Source of the DNA: Epiperipatus broadwayi
Lineage: Eukaryota > Onychophora > Udeonychophora > Euonychophora > Peripatidae
Direction of reading: 5' to 3'
Assembly: GCA_028023455.1 (NCBI GenBank)
Contig: JAQFVV010012416.1
Span: 4,135,594-4,199,593, forward strand
DNA length: 64,000 nt
The notes beneath the pieces are model-generated. The model saw only the letters and a program-made list of their open reading frames with translations, was not told where the DNA came from and made no database searches. Numbering within the stretch: the stretch's first letter is position 1; every line of letters starts with the position of its first letter. Position numbers and translations under genes: made by a program. Positions 1 through 10,440 of this stretch are shown piece after piece.

Positions 1-928
1 GGGTAAAGATGTGTCCCTGAAGCAGGCACAGAAGCCCTGTTTTTTGAGGTAAGCAGCAGGATCAATCTTAGATCCATTGTATATATTAATCTCAAGAAAG
101 GTTTATGTTGCTTATCCACTTTTTTTAATTGGAAAAAGTTTTTTTTTTTTTTTGCTAATTTTTTTTTTTTAATAATTTTTTAATTGGAAAAAGTTTGATC
201 ACTCACATTAAGTGCAGTAATTTTTAGTTTCATTTATCAGGGTTTTTATGGTAATTAATTCTAGTTGTCTGTCAGGATGGGCGTCAATTGTTAATGTTTT
301 CAGGTAGGTCTGGTTACGTTATTATGAATTTATATTGGTAATTGATCAGTATCTAACAATGTTTGCAGCCTAGCTATTGAATGTATTTGTTGCTTATGGG
401 AGGTAGGGATAGATTGTCTATGGAGTCAGTAAGCAGCATTCAGTTTGCATGAGGGTATTACTAGTTTCTACAGAGTGCAAGTTTAGCATCAGCAGTTCAA
501 CCACATCTGTTTTTGGTTTTTTTATATTGCCAAAGGGGGCATCCAGGTTTTCCTTTTGTTTCATTAGAAGTGAAGAGGGAAATGCCTGGTATATATGGTA
601 AACTATAGTAACAGCTATGACTTCAAATTATAACTGCACCATTACATAAATCCAAACATAATTCCAACACAGATCTTGGATCACAAAGCTACTCTATGTC
701 TATATATCAGAGGATTGAAACCCCAGTGCTACTCCTATCACCAGCAGCGGCATTTAGCAGTGCAATGTAGTAATCTCCAAACTTCACTTTCAGGAAAACC
801 AGATGATCACTTAAATCCCCAAATCAACAAACAGCCATTAGCAAATCTTTTCATGATTTACATCCATAAATAGCCAAGAGTCATCCACCCTCAATCTTAC
901 TCCTCCGCAATTTATTTTTTGTTTTACT
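1..928. other. AT-rich stretch, no gene seen
   Basis: T-runs at 120-190. The 65-codon frame at 676-873 has no recognisable domain. It could be a further decayed part of the gag-bearing element to its right, but nothing supports this. Confidence 0.5.
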
Positions 929-1440
929 TTAAATTGTTTTTTTGCTTTTTAGAATGGATTCATCTATTCTATCATTAGCTACTTGTTGTTTCATTTTGAA
1001 ACAAGCTGTCCTTATGTGACTGATATGTTTGCAATATGTACACACAGTATAGTGGTGTGGATATTCTGTGTGTGTGCATCGGTTCATTACACATCTGTAA
1101 CAAGGCTTTTTACTCATAGTTGTTGATTTATTTGAGCTGTCAGTTGGGTATTTGACTGACCTAGTATTCTGCTCAATACTTTTAGTATTATAATTTATTT
1201 TTTTAGATGGCCTTGCTTGACTAGTTGTCGATTTTGATAGTATAGCTTGAGACAAAGACGATTCAAAGTTTATGTCCGGATCCTTTGGTAGATTGATTCT
1301 AAGATTATGATCGTTTACTTCGCAGATAAAACTATCTTAAAGTGCTTCATTAAGGAAGTTCTTTAAATTCTCATTTTAATGCTAATAAATTCTAAGAGCA
1401 AAATCTTTAGCTTTTTCTTTTTCCCCTTGAGCACAAAGAT
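929..1440 (-). pseudogene. Gypsy-like retrotransposon gag relic with zinc knuckles
   Basis: The minus strand 1255-929 is open for 108 codons. It contains CYRC followed by a paired knuckle-like series (HTEYPHHYTVCTYCKHISHI then TACF), the Cys/His spacing of Gypsy-type gag zinc knuckles. Reading on upstream in the same frame to about 1440 gives gag-like text (EKAKDFALRI, NFLNEAL, DSFICEVNDHNLRIN) interrupted by three stops. The element is therefore dead. A Gypsy gag fits best because the helical segment precedes the knuckles; a LINE ORF1 is the alternative. No LTR, protease or polymerase was found next to it. Confidence 0.6.
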
Positions 1441-2737
1441 TGAAATAACATCTCTGCATTATTGTTAGGCATTTAGAAGTAAAAAGTTAGTAGGGATAAT
1501 ACCTTGTCAAAATATAGGTCTTCCAGTATCTCTGATATCATTTGTGATTTAAGGGCCTTATAAGTCTGGAGTCCGATTATTGACATAAGTATGGCTAATT
1601 TTAATTGAGGTCTTTTGATTTGATTAGCCTGCAAATAAAAGATTATTCAGTCTTTATAGCTGCTAATTCTTTGGATAGGAGAGATTGAATGCTTCGTTTG
1701 AGCCAATATTAGCCATCTGTTATCTTCCTCCTCTATATCATGAGAGAAAGAGAGAGAAAAAAAAATTAAATTTATGTGACTCACAACTCGGAATGATCTT
1801 TTAATGTTTATTTGACAAACTGTCAATTTCTGATAAAGATAAAATCTATGAACTCATTAGGGGGAAGGGAATTTGTAGCTTAAATCTAAGAGCAACCACT
1901 CTTGATTGATTTACAAAAAATTTTGGCATGCCAATAATGTTTGTGGTCAATTTTTCTGAATGTTGACAAAATCTAATGACCCACAGAAACAAGATTTTGT
2001 TTCTTTTTTTCCAGCTGTGAGGAAAAAAAAATATTTTGTCAGACTGGTGCTAAATCAGTTGTGTTTAGTCTGGATTACACATATAAACATAAATACATAT
2101 GTTTTAATAATATATTTTATTACAGGATATATATATACTCATATTTACAATATTTACTGATTTAAGTAATGATAGCTATATTATGCTTCTGACTAGTGGG
2201 GTATTACTACTAGTTCTAATGTGAACTGTTAAAGAAGAGACTGTATGTGCCTTTATAGATTTCTCTATAGATTTCTTTATCCTGTTCCAGCTATACTTGA
2301 CAGCCTGCCTCCATCTGTATCTATAGCTTGTCTTGAGTTGGCTTTGGTTGTGGCAGCTTTCATTCCTTAAATGTGGACTCCCATGCTGCATTAACCATTA
2401 GCTTAAATAGCTATAGTCTGAAAAGTAATCACTGCTGTACAGGTTAACACAAGTTTTCTTTGACCATACATGGAGAAACTAAGCTACTGTTATTCATCTT
2501 TAACTGTTGGTTCCTTGAGAATACATACGATCATTTAGGTTTGACAGTCATACTCTGCCTTACCTTCAAAAAGGCTATTTATTGTCAGATTCTCAACCTT
2601 AATGAAAACATACAGATTCAGTGAGCACCATTGCCTATTGTCCTATTCTTGCCATTGACTGCATTTTATTTTTATATGTATGCATTGGTTAGTGGCAATG
2701 AATGTTAAATCTGATCACAATAAGAAAGGATTTTGGA
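1441..2737. other. No recognisable gene
   Basis: Decayed, possibly element-derived sequence between the gag-like and endonuclease-like relics. The minus-strand frame 2391-2176 has the same direction as both relics but no domain I can name. Confidence 0.45.
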
Positions 2738-4255
2738 CTAGTCTAGTGGAGATATTGAAATTTGATCCAAGTTTGTGGAAACCATTTTGTTTGCCTTCAT
2801 AAATGATACAAATGATATTTGATAGAATTCTGATATTCTATGTATGGTTTTAGATAGAAAATTTGTGAGATTAGTTAAGATATGCATATACAAACTTAAA
2901 GATTCTGTCCATTCCAGGATGGCATTAATCTGGTATTGATTGACTATTTTTTGTATAAAGACATTAAAAGTAAACTGAATTTTTTCTTCTTGTTTACCAT
3001 ATGAAAGTTGTGATAGATTGAAGGAAGGAATTTTTTGTAGCATGTCTTTAATAAAAGTGAATATTTGCTCCTGCATGAAGTCTTCAGAAAAAGTACCTGA
3101 TTGTATTTTAATGACAGATGATACTTGAACTGGAGAGGGATGATGTAATACTCATCTGATAAATCTGATATAATTTCTGGTTAAGATATGAGGCTTATTT
3201 AAGAATGGTCTTTTTTTGTTGTTGACTATGCATTCTTTAAGTTATTCTGAAATAGACTGATATTATCTTTGATGCTAGAAATTTGGGACAATCATGATTT
3301 GATTGTGATGGTAAAATGATTTTTTATATGTGTCATTTATAAGACTTAGGAATTTTGATGTGGTCCTGATTATATGGTTAATATTAAATGATATTAACAA
3401 AAGCATGCCAAGTTTGGATGGGATCCATTTGTATATCTTTCATTTTTTGCAAATATAAATTTCCAAAAATTAGGAAGTATTGATGGTTCTTTCCAAAATG
3501 GCCATTGATCTGTTACTGAATTAAGATCCAGAGATACTAAAATTGCTGAATGATCAGATAGGGGGTAGTTTTTTAGACAGATGTTTATCATGTTGTGTAT
3601 CGATGATGAATAGAATATCAGGTCTATTAGCAATTAGTATCTGTCATTATTAAATGATACTGATCTTTCTGGCAAGAATTCCTTCCACTCATCATAGGGA
3701 ATGAAAAAAGATGAAGCCAGTTTTTGGTAAAGTTTTCAAATGATATATTGAAATCTTCTATATGTTTGCAAATTTGGAGTTCAGAATTAGCATTAAGCTA
3801 TTTATGAAAGTGGAGCCAGGGATGTATACAAGTGCTATGTTTAATATTATTGCTTTGTGGTGAAAGGTGATAATTAAGCTATGTGCATTGATATATAATA
3901 ACAAATTGTTTTTTCTCACTAAACCTTGAAAGCGCTAAGCTGGCATATTAAATCTTATATTATAATTACATCTTCACCAAGGCATGCAAAAAAAATCACA
4001 TATTTATAATTGATATATAATATTTTTTATGAATTAAAACAGCATTTTTTATTGGTGGTAATACTATTTCTTCTGATGGTGTGTCTGATGTTTTTGAAAA
4101 GGCTGTGAACCTATTGTTATTTAATTTGTCTGATGAGCCACTGTAAATTTTGGTTTCTATAATGCCAAGTGTGTGTGGTTGGATGATGTCATACCATGGG
4201 AAGTTTAATCCTCTGACATTTAGTTTCATGTAATGCATGTTTGCTTTATGTATAT
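2738..4255 (-). pseudogene. L1/Tx1-like LINE endonuclease relic
   Basis: Read right to left, the minus strand gives an apurinic-endonuclease-like start (KLNVRGLNFPWYDII, LGIIETKIYSG, about 4240-4110), then at 3633-3394 a motif typical of the nuclease C-terminus (LLIDLIFYSSSI and YPLSDHSAILVSLDLN). An open stretch at 3076-2738 continues in the same direction without a recognisable motif. Frames change several times. The 5' end is cut at about 4255, where an RTE-like relic on the other strand begins. The domain order is right for a non-LTR element ORF2, but the reverse transcriptase is not visible downstream. Confidence 0.55.
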
Positions 4256-4746
4256 CATAGACTTCAGCATTATTGGCTTTTATTGATGTGATCAAGGCAT
4301 TTGATTCAGTTAATAGGACAGATCTATGACATTAATTAAAATTAGTTGTTCTCCACCAAAATTTAGTTATATTATACAGCTTCTACCATAATGAAATGAA
4401 AGGAATTATTATCACTACAGACAAAAAATCTGAGGCATTTGAAATTAAAACTGGTATTAAATAAGAATGTGTGCCTTCTCAAACATTATTTTCAATTCTT
4501 ATGGCAGCGGTCTTTGGAATTGTTATAGGCAAATTAATCAAACAGGAATATCGATTAAAAACAAAAACAAGAATTTCACCTTGGATTCTAGATTTACAAT
4601 ATGCTGATGATGGTGATATCTTCTCAGTTCAAAAGATGATTTAAAGAATGTTTTTAATGTTTTGAATGCAACTTATAAAGATCTCACTTTATTAATTACT
4701 GTTGAAAAAACTCGTTTAATCGGCCAATCATGAGAGAAAACATAGT

Positions 4747-4858
4747 CTTGCATTGTTAGCCAAGAGGTGTCGCAGCTGTCATGCAAGCAAGTAGTTGGTT
4801 GCAGATGGTTGTGGGTTCGCGTCCCGGCCGATGCTATGACATATGGAAAAAAAAAAAA
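4747..4858 (+). repeat. tRNA-Gly-derived SINE, copy 1
   Basis: About 112 bp with a tRNA-like head (GTTAGCCAAGAGG A-box-like, GTGGGTTCGCGTCCCGG B-box-like), the conserved end GATGCTATGACATATGG and an A-rich tail. It interrupts the RTE-like relic, so it inserted after that LINE. Close relatives are at 14341, 27413, 8376 and 7711. Confidence 0.8.
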
Positions 4859-5326
4859 TTCTCAGTAACTTTATCTTGGATGGTTATCAACATGGAAATG
4901 TAACTCAGTTTAAATACCACGGTAGTTTTATAAGTAGAAAGATGGAATTAGATGTTGAGATTCAACACAGATTACAATGTGTTGTTGTTCTTAACAAGTT
5001 ATAAGATAGAGCATTTCATTATAGGGAAATAATGCATTAAATTAGCTGTATATAGGGTTGTTATTTAACTTAGTGTATTATATGGAAGTGAAACTTGGAC
5101 ACTCTATTGGTATAGTGCAAATGCATAAGAAAAGTTTTATTTTTTAAGATGTCCTGTAAAATTTTTAAAAATTCAATGGGAAAATTGTAAAACTAATCAT
5201 GGTTCTTCAGCTTGCTGGATATGATTCTATTGATTCCATTATTGTAAAATCACACCTTTGTTGAATTGGTCATATAAAACAAATGAGCAATGGAAGACTT
5301 TCTAAAAAGATGTTTGATGGTGAATT

Positions 5327-5572
5327 TAACATGGAATTTATAAGGATTAGCTCAAAGGCATTCTAAAGAATTTCAGTATTATTGTTCCCATTGGAAAGAT
5401 GTGGCAGAAAATAGATTACATTAAAGAGCTACAAGTATTTAAAAAAGAAAGATTTTCTGCTAACGAAACTAAAAACAACATTGTAAAATATTAAGTAAAC
5501 AGAAAAACGGATCAGCATGTTTTATACATAGATGTATTTGTGTTTTATAATCATCACAAAACTCATTTCTAG
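5327..5572 (+). repeat. 246-bp tandem duplication, unit 1
   Basis: It is repeated head-to-tail at 5573-5819 with a single inserted T as the only difference I see. The unit covers the 3' end of the RTE-like relic, up to CATTTCTAG. Confidence 0.95.
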
Positions 5573-5819
5573 TAACATGGAATTTATAAGGATTAGCTCA
5601 AAGGCATTCTAAAGAATTTCAGTATTATTGTTTCCCATTGGAAAGATGTGGCAGAAAATAGATTACATTAAAGAGCTACAAGTATTTAAAAAAGAAAGAT
5701 TTTCTGCTAACGAAACTAAAAACAACATTGTAAAATATTAAGTAAACAGAAAAACGGATCAGCATGTTTTATACATAGATGTATTTGTGTTTTATAATCA
5801 TCACAAAACTCATTTCTAG
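5573..5819 (+). repeat. 246-bp tandem duplication, unit 2
   Basis: Near-identical second unit, 247 bp because of one extra T. Such identity inside an otherwise decayed LINE means the duplication is far younger than the insertion, or is an assembly artefact. Confidence 0.95.
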
Positions 5820-5907
5820 ACCATTTTCCCCCTCTCTTTCCTTTCTTTTTTTTTTTTCAGTTGTAATTATTATTTATTATTATTTGATATATTTTTTTAA
5901 ATATATG

Positions 5908-5990
5908 TCAAAGCGTTGACCGAGAAGCGAACCCGGGCCAGCTGCTTGGAAGGCAGCTATGCTAACCACTAGGCCATCAACGCTTGATAT
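5908..5990 (-). tRNA. tRNA-Gly(UCC)-like gene or SINE head
   Basis: On the minus strand, 5983-5913 folds as a 71-nt cloverleaf. The acceptor stem is GCGTTGA with TCAACGC (7 bp). The D-arm has TGGCCTAGTGG. The anticodon arm is CTGC, loop CTTCCAA, GCAG, giving anticodon TCC. The T-arm is CCGGG/CTCGG around TTCGCTT. This is tRNA-Gly(UCC). The bases after it (TTTGACATAT) resemble the tail of the SINEs in this window, so it may be a SINE whose head is unusually intact rather than a working tRNA gene. No T-run terminator follows closely. Confidence 0.6.
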
Positions 5991-6764
5991 TTAGTATCTA
6001 TGATAACTCAAGTTCACAATAAGTCATAGAGATAGTGGAAAATAAATGGACTACTCTTGAAATGTAAAGATTATTTACTAAATTGGGTTGAAAAAACATT
6101 TTTGTAATTATTTAAAATAAAACATTTTAGATTGAGGGTTATATTAAAGAAGAAAAGTAACGGTTAATTAACTTAACTTCTGTTATGCTGTCAATAATTT
6201 TAAATATGACTACAAAAAGTAATCATAATAAAATGAAAAACATGCCGAGACATGTACTGGCATGTTGGAAATGATATTAAAATATCTACTTAACAAATAC
6301 TGGAATTTAGGCAATAATGGTTTATCACAATTAAAATGTCACATGACTTATTCTTGTTATTTTCAATATTTAAATTATTAGCAGTGAATATAATAAAGTA
6401 TTTTATATAAAAGAATTTTTGTTTATTATATTTTTAACATTCTAGAAAGTGAAACATAAATAGCATGACAATCTCTCAAAAATGTTACTATTATTTTTGG
6501 GGGAGGGAGTGGGTTATGAAGTTTATGCTTTATATGCCTACTCTTTTAAAAAATTTTAAAGACAAAGTATATTATATCTAAAAACTGCACCTCCTAGTAC
6601 TTTCATAACGATTTCAGAAAAAACCTTGGGATAATGAACAATCGACATTGTCAAGAAATTCCAATCTAACATCACCATTATAAACAACACTATCCAAATG
6701 ACTAGAGGGTTGATTTCCTAAATTATACTGCTGGAAACTCAGAATAAATATTCTGTATTCTATC
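5991..6764. other. No recognisable gene
   Basis: AT-rich sequence between the tRNA-like element and the TIR element; only low-complexity runs were seen. Confidence 0.5.
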
Positions 6765-7619
6765 AGTGGTAGTTGTATTCTTAGGCTAATGCAGCTGCTT
6801 GATGGCACTGTTGCTTGCAAAAGCACAGAAATATACTGTTTATGTGGCCCAACTTACAACCTCTAGAACAGTTCTGTTATATTAGCCATTAGTAGGCATA
6901 GATGCAGTTGTGCACTGTGCATTGCAACACTATGGAAATAGCACACACTTCATAGATCGCTACTATTGAATATGAAGGTGTATGAAATTCAACAGGTCAT
7001 AAGTGTTTTATGTGCATTCGAATTTAAGGATCTTACACCTTACCTGACGTACTATTACATACTAATAATTGTAAGTCTGTTGCCACATTTCCCTACACAT
7101 CTTGGAAGGTGAAAAGAATTGCAAAATGGTAGCTCATTGAAGCATTTCACATAAGTCATGCGAAAAGGCATGTTTGCGGGAGAATAGCTACGAGAGAAAT
7201 AGAATGGCTGCCATTGTCCATTGTTTTGGAAATCATAATCTTGGGTTTCTCAGACTAGAGCATGTATTGGCCAACCCTTTGGATCAGCAAAACCATTGTA
7301 GCCTCCCCTGCACATTCCAGTGTTACACACTGCAAGCTTGGTTCTCTCAGATTAGCGCATGTATTGCCAATCCTTTGGATCATCAAAACCATCGGATTCC
7401 CCACCCATGCATGCCAGAACTATGCACTCAAATGTATACATAATTAAAAAATGTAATTTATAAAATAATGTTTGTTCAGAAATTTTTTAAAAATACTTTG
7501 AAAAATTGGTGGAGAGCAGAAAGCAAAAAATTATCAGGTCGGTAATGTTACATTTCATTATTTTTGCAAGCAACAATGCCATCAAGTGGCCACATTATCC
7601 CAAGTATACAACTACCACT
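6765..7619. mobile_element. Non-autonomous DNA transposon with 58-bp TIRs (MITE-like)
   Basis: 6765-6822 (AGTGGTAGTTGTAT to GCTTGCAAAA) is inverted at about 7562-7619. The ends share a core around GCTTGATGGCACTGTT with the element at 41378-41826, and the next 40 bp inward are also alike (CAGAAATATACTGTTTATG here, CAGAATTATGCTGTTTATG there). The interior has no transposase. It contains a 97-bp direct repeat at 7241-7430. Target duplications could not be defined. Confidence 0.7.
7241..7430 (+). repeat. Two direct copies of a ~97-bp unit inside the TIR element
   Basis: Unit 1 starts at 7241 and unit 2 at 7338. They share TCTCAGA.TAG.GCATGTATTG, CC.TTTGGATCA.CAAAACCAT and following text with about 20% mismatch. 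Open frames across it (7174-7443) are a by-product. Confidence 0.75.
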
Positions 7620-7710
7620 ATTACCTTCTAAATGATGTATACTATTCCCCATTACATAAAGTACAGTAAACTGAAAAAAAAGATTTTCAATAAATTTTTT
7701 TTTTTTTTTC

Positions 7711-7808
7711 TCGTGTGTCATAGCATCAGCCAGAAAGCAAACCCACTAACCCAGGATAACTGCTTGTAAAGCAGCCGTCACTAACTTCTTGACCACCAAT
7801 GCTTGACA
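7711..7808 (-). repeat. tRNA-derived SINE, copy 2 (minus)
   Basis: Reverse complement of the SINE at 8376-8479. It ends in GATGCTATGACACA next to a T-run (its A-tail on the other strand). The tRNA-like part has loop TTTACAA, so the anticodon position reads TAC, different from the tRNA-Gly-like copy. Confidence 0.75.
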
Positions 7809-7819
7809 TTATATGGATA

Positions 7820-9086
7820 TTCAAGATTTGGAAAGTTAAGAAAGAGATATGCAAAGATTTTTAGATTATGCAGAAAAGGATTAAAAATATATCAAGAACA
7901 AATAAAAATAAAACACATAATTAAAAGCATAAACAGATATTACCAATATTTGTAAACAAATTAATAGACTGAAATCAGGTTGGGTTAAAAATATCATTAG
8001 AAGAAATAACAATGGGTGGGCAATGAAATTATAAAATTTGATTTCAATAAATTGTATTTTTTATTGATTGTGGTCTAGAAGACATGATGTGAGAGAGAAG
8101 TAAATAAAATAAGAAAGTTTGCTGAAATGGAGTAGTAAAGATAAGCTATGAACAAAAGCAAATAAATAAAACTTAATGTTTATCCTGCTATGCATAGTAT
8201 AATTGTTAAAAATGAAGATAATAATTTAAAAATAAATAATGACTTTATTTCAAACTTAATCTATAATTTAAATTCTTGGTAGCTGAAAAAAATTGGAAAA
8301 ATAAGTTTACTTGGTTGATAACATTAACAATATATTTAATTCATGATGAAATCTAGTGTAAATCACATGACATATGTCAAGCATTGGTGGTTGAGAGGTC
8401 AGTGACAGATGCTTTACAAGCAGTTGTCCCGGGTTAGCGGGTTCGCTTCCTGGCTGATGCTATGACACATAAAAAAAAATCACATAACATATATATACTT
8501 TTAAAGTCAGCATCATAGAAAGAATTATTTTCTGTACAAATAAAAATAATAACTCATGTCACTTATGTACTTATTGTGATAAACTTGATTCATTTTTATA
8601 TTTGTGTTAATAGTGTCACTATACAGCATTATTCTTAAAAGCTGTAAGTATATAAATATACAAATGTACCATATTATCATGCTATATATTTATAACAAAA
8701 TTACCTATATATTTTTTAACATACATTATATTTATTATATACACATTAATGCTATACATGAGTATTCAAACTGATTCAATAATAAAGAAAATATTTATTT
8801 TTATATAGTTTTTATTTCAATTGTGTTAGAATCATTATTAATTATTTGAAAACAACATTAAGGACAAATTTGGCCATTGTTAAGGATGTTGATATATATT
8901 ATATTTAATATTTTTATAGTTATATGATGGAAATAATTCAATCTAATTGTTATTTAGGACATAACAGTTCTTCATTAAGATCTTATCTTTGATAGGAAGA
9001 ATGTTATTTCATTGAAAAATTGGAAATTAAAACATATATATACAATATAACCTGACTAAGATTTTATTTTTATGTATAAATAATTT
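7820..9086. other. No gene; one SINE only
   Basis: Apart from the SINE at 8376-8479 this is AT-rich sequence with A/T runs and no long open frame. Confidence 0.5.
8376..8479 (+). repeat. tRNA-derived SINE, copy 3
   Basis: The head (CAAGCATTGGTGGTTGAGAG) is followed by the anticodon-like arm GCTTTACAAGC, a B-box-like GGGTTCGCTTCC and the end GATGCTATGACACAT with an A-run. It is closest to the copy at 7711-7808. Confidence 0.8.
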
Positions 9087-9780
9087 TAACATATCATGCC
9101 ATTTACAACTTTCTTAAACACTTTTATCAATACTATTTATTTATGTCAAAACTAACAGTTTCGACTGTCCTGCAGTCATCATCAGAGCTACAATATTCAA
9201 ATATATAATTAATACACTTATACATATATTCATATACATAATTAAATACACAAAATAAAACAATAATAAAATATACATTTTAACCTGACCATTATAAATA
9301 ATAATTTCCCATTTTATTGCTTTACTCTTAAATAATTCTATACACATTTATTTTATATCACTTTATTTTATTTTTTAAAAAAATATTATTTATAATTATA
9401 AAACTTTAACATTTATTCTACTACTTAAGTCGTTTAAAACAACAATATGTATTAAATAGTAGAACGAATGTTAAAGGTTTTATAATTATAATAAATAATT
9501 TTTTTTTAAAAAAAAAAGTGATATAAAATAAATGTGGATAGAATTATTTAAGAGTAAAGTAATAAAATGGAAAATGATTATTTATAATGGTCAGGTTAAA
9601 ATGTATATTTTATTTTGTGTATTTAATTATGTATATGAATATATGTATAAGTGTATTAATTATATATTTGAATATTGAAGCTCTGATGATGACTGCAGGA
9701 CAGTTGAAACTGTTAGTTTTGATATAAATAAATAGTATTGATAAAGTGTTTAAGAAAGTTGTAAATGGTATGATATGTTA
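9087..9780. repeat. Large inverted repeat (~694 bp) with hammerhead-like motifs in both arms
   Basis: 9087-9428 is inverted at 9452-9780 with a few substitutions and an indel. Each arm holds the same motif pointing outward (9179-9151 minus; 9683-9720 plus): CTGATGA, then a hairpin GACTG-CAGGA-CAGTC, then GAAAC. Arm ends read AAGTTGTAAATGG. No coding content. It looks like a foldback or head-to-head repeat insertion. Confidence 0.85.
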
Positions 9781-10312
9781 AAGTAGAAATCAATAAATAG
9801 GAAAAGGAAGAAGAAGAATAAAATTATACAAATAATTTTGTTGGATGTGTATAATGTAATAATGTGGTACATTTATACATTTCTATATTCTGCATAAATG
9901 TATAAAATTTGTGAAAATACACATGTAAATGAAAAAGTTTATTATTTATATCAAATATAATATAATCAATGCAGAAAAGAGAAAAGTGGAAGTAGTGGAT
10001 TATTAAAACAAAAAATTAACGCCCATAAGACAATTACTAATTTTCTAAACAATATTCTTTGTTACTAATATAACAAATGAAACAGCTGGAAATTGGTAAA
10101 AAATAATTTTAAGCAAAAATTAACTGTTTCCAATATAATTAAAAATACATTACTCATTTAACTAATTTCAACACACCATTATAAGACCTATCGCTAGATT
10201 TCAGCTAACGTAGTGCTGTTTTAGCAGCATACTTTTATGCAGCTTGCTGTAAGCTTTAATAAGTAATAATAAATGTCAGATAGCATTGCTTAATAATTCT
10301 TGTCCTGTGCTG

Positions 10313-10440
10313 TTCTATCCAAAATCCTCAAACTAGTTTCTTGCTTATGGCTTTCATCAGTGAGGGGCATTGGATCTTGGAACAGTACTTGAACAGTGCT
10401 GTAAGTTTGAAACTAGTCAGGATTTTGAATAGGACCACAG
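10313..10440. repeat. Short inverted repeat around a hammerhead
   Basis: TATCCAAAATCCTCAAACTAG at the left is inverted at the right (AAACTAGTCAGGATTTTGAATAGG, about 10410-10435). The left arm contains a full hammerhead on the minus strand; the right keeps only GAAACTAGTC (10409-10418) on the plus strand. Confidence 0.65.
10326..10365 (-). ncRNA. Type-I hammerhead ribozyme (family ACTAGT), copy 1
   Basis: The 40-nt minus-strand layout, 5' to 3', is: stem I CCTCA, core CTGATGA, a 13-nt stem-loop II with only a GC/GC pairing, GAAA, then CTAG (helix III), cleavage site GTT, and TGAGG, which pairs all 5 bp with CCTCA. All conserved catalytic-core bases of the hammerhead are present. Stem II is weak and helix III minimal (loop of two bases), so activity in cis may be poor or need a dimer. 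It shares length and helix III with 19336-19375. Confidence 0.65.

Larger units (their letters stand above)
4265..5572 (+). pseudogene. RTE-like LINE reverse-transcriptase relic
   Basis: Frame-broken plus-strand reverse transcriptase. FIDVIKAFDSVNR is at about 4275-4315, a TGI..ECVPSQTLFSI-like block near 4450-4500, and the catalytic YADD at 4600-4611 (DLQYADDGDIFS). After a SINE insertion come NVTQFKYHGSFIS (about 4900-4930) and LYGSETWTLY (about 5070-5105), the usual C-terminal blocks of RTE-type elements. Many stops and shifts show a dead copy. Its last 246 bp (5327-5572) are tandemly duplicated. Related relics on the minus strand at 23962-25310 and 28090-29000 share the same blocks. Confidence 0.75.

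Noticed and set aside
9141-9347. 68-codon minus-strand open frame.
   Set aside because: It lies in one arm of the 9087-9780 palindrome and runs through the hammerhead-like core.
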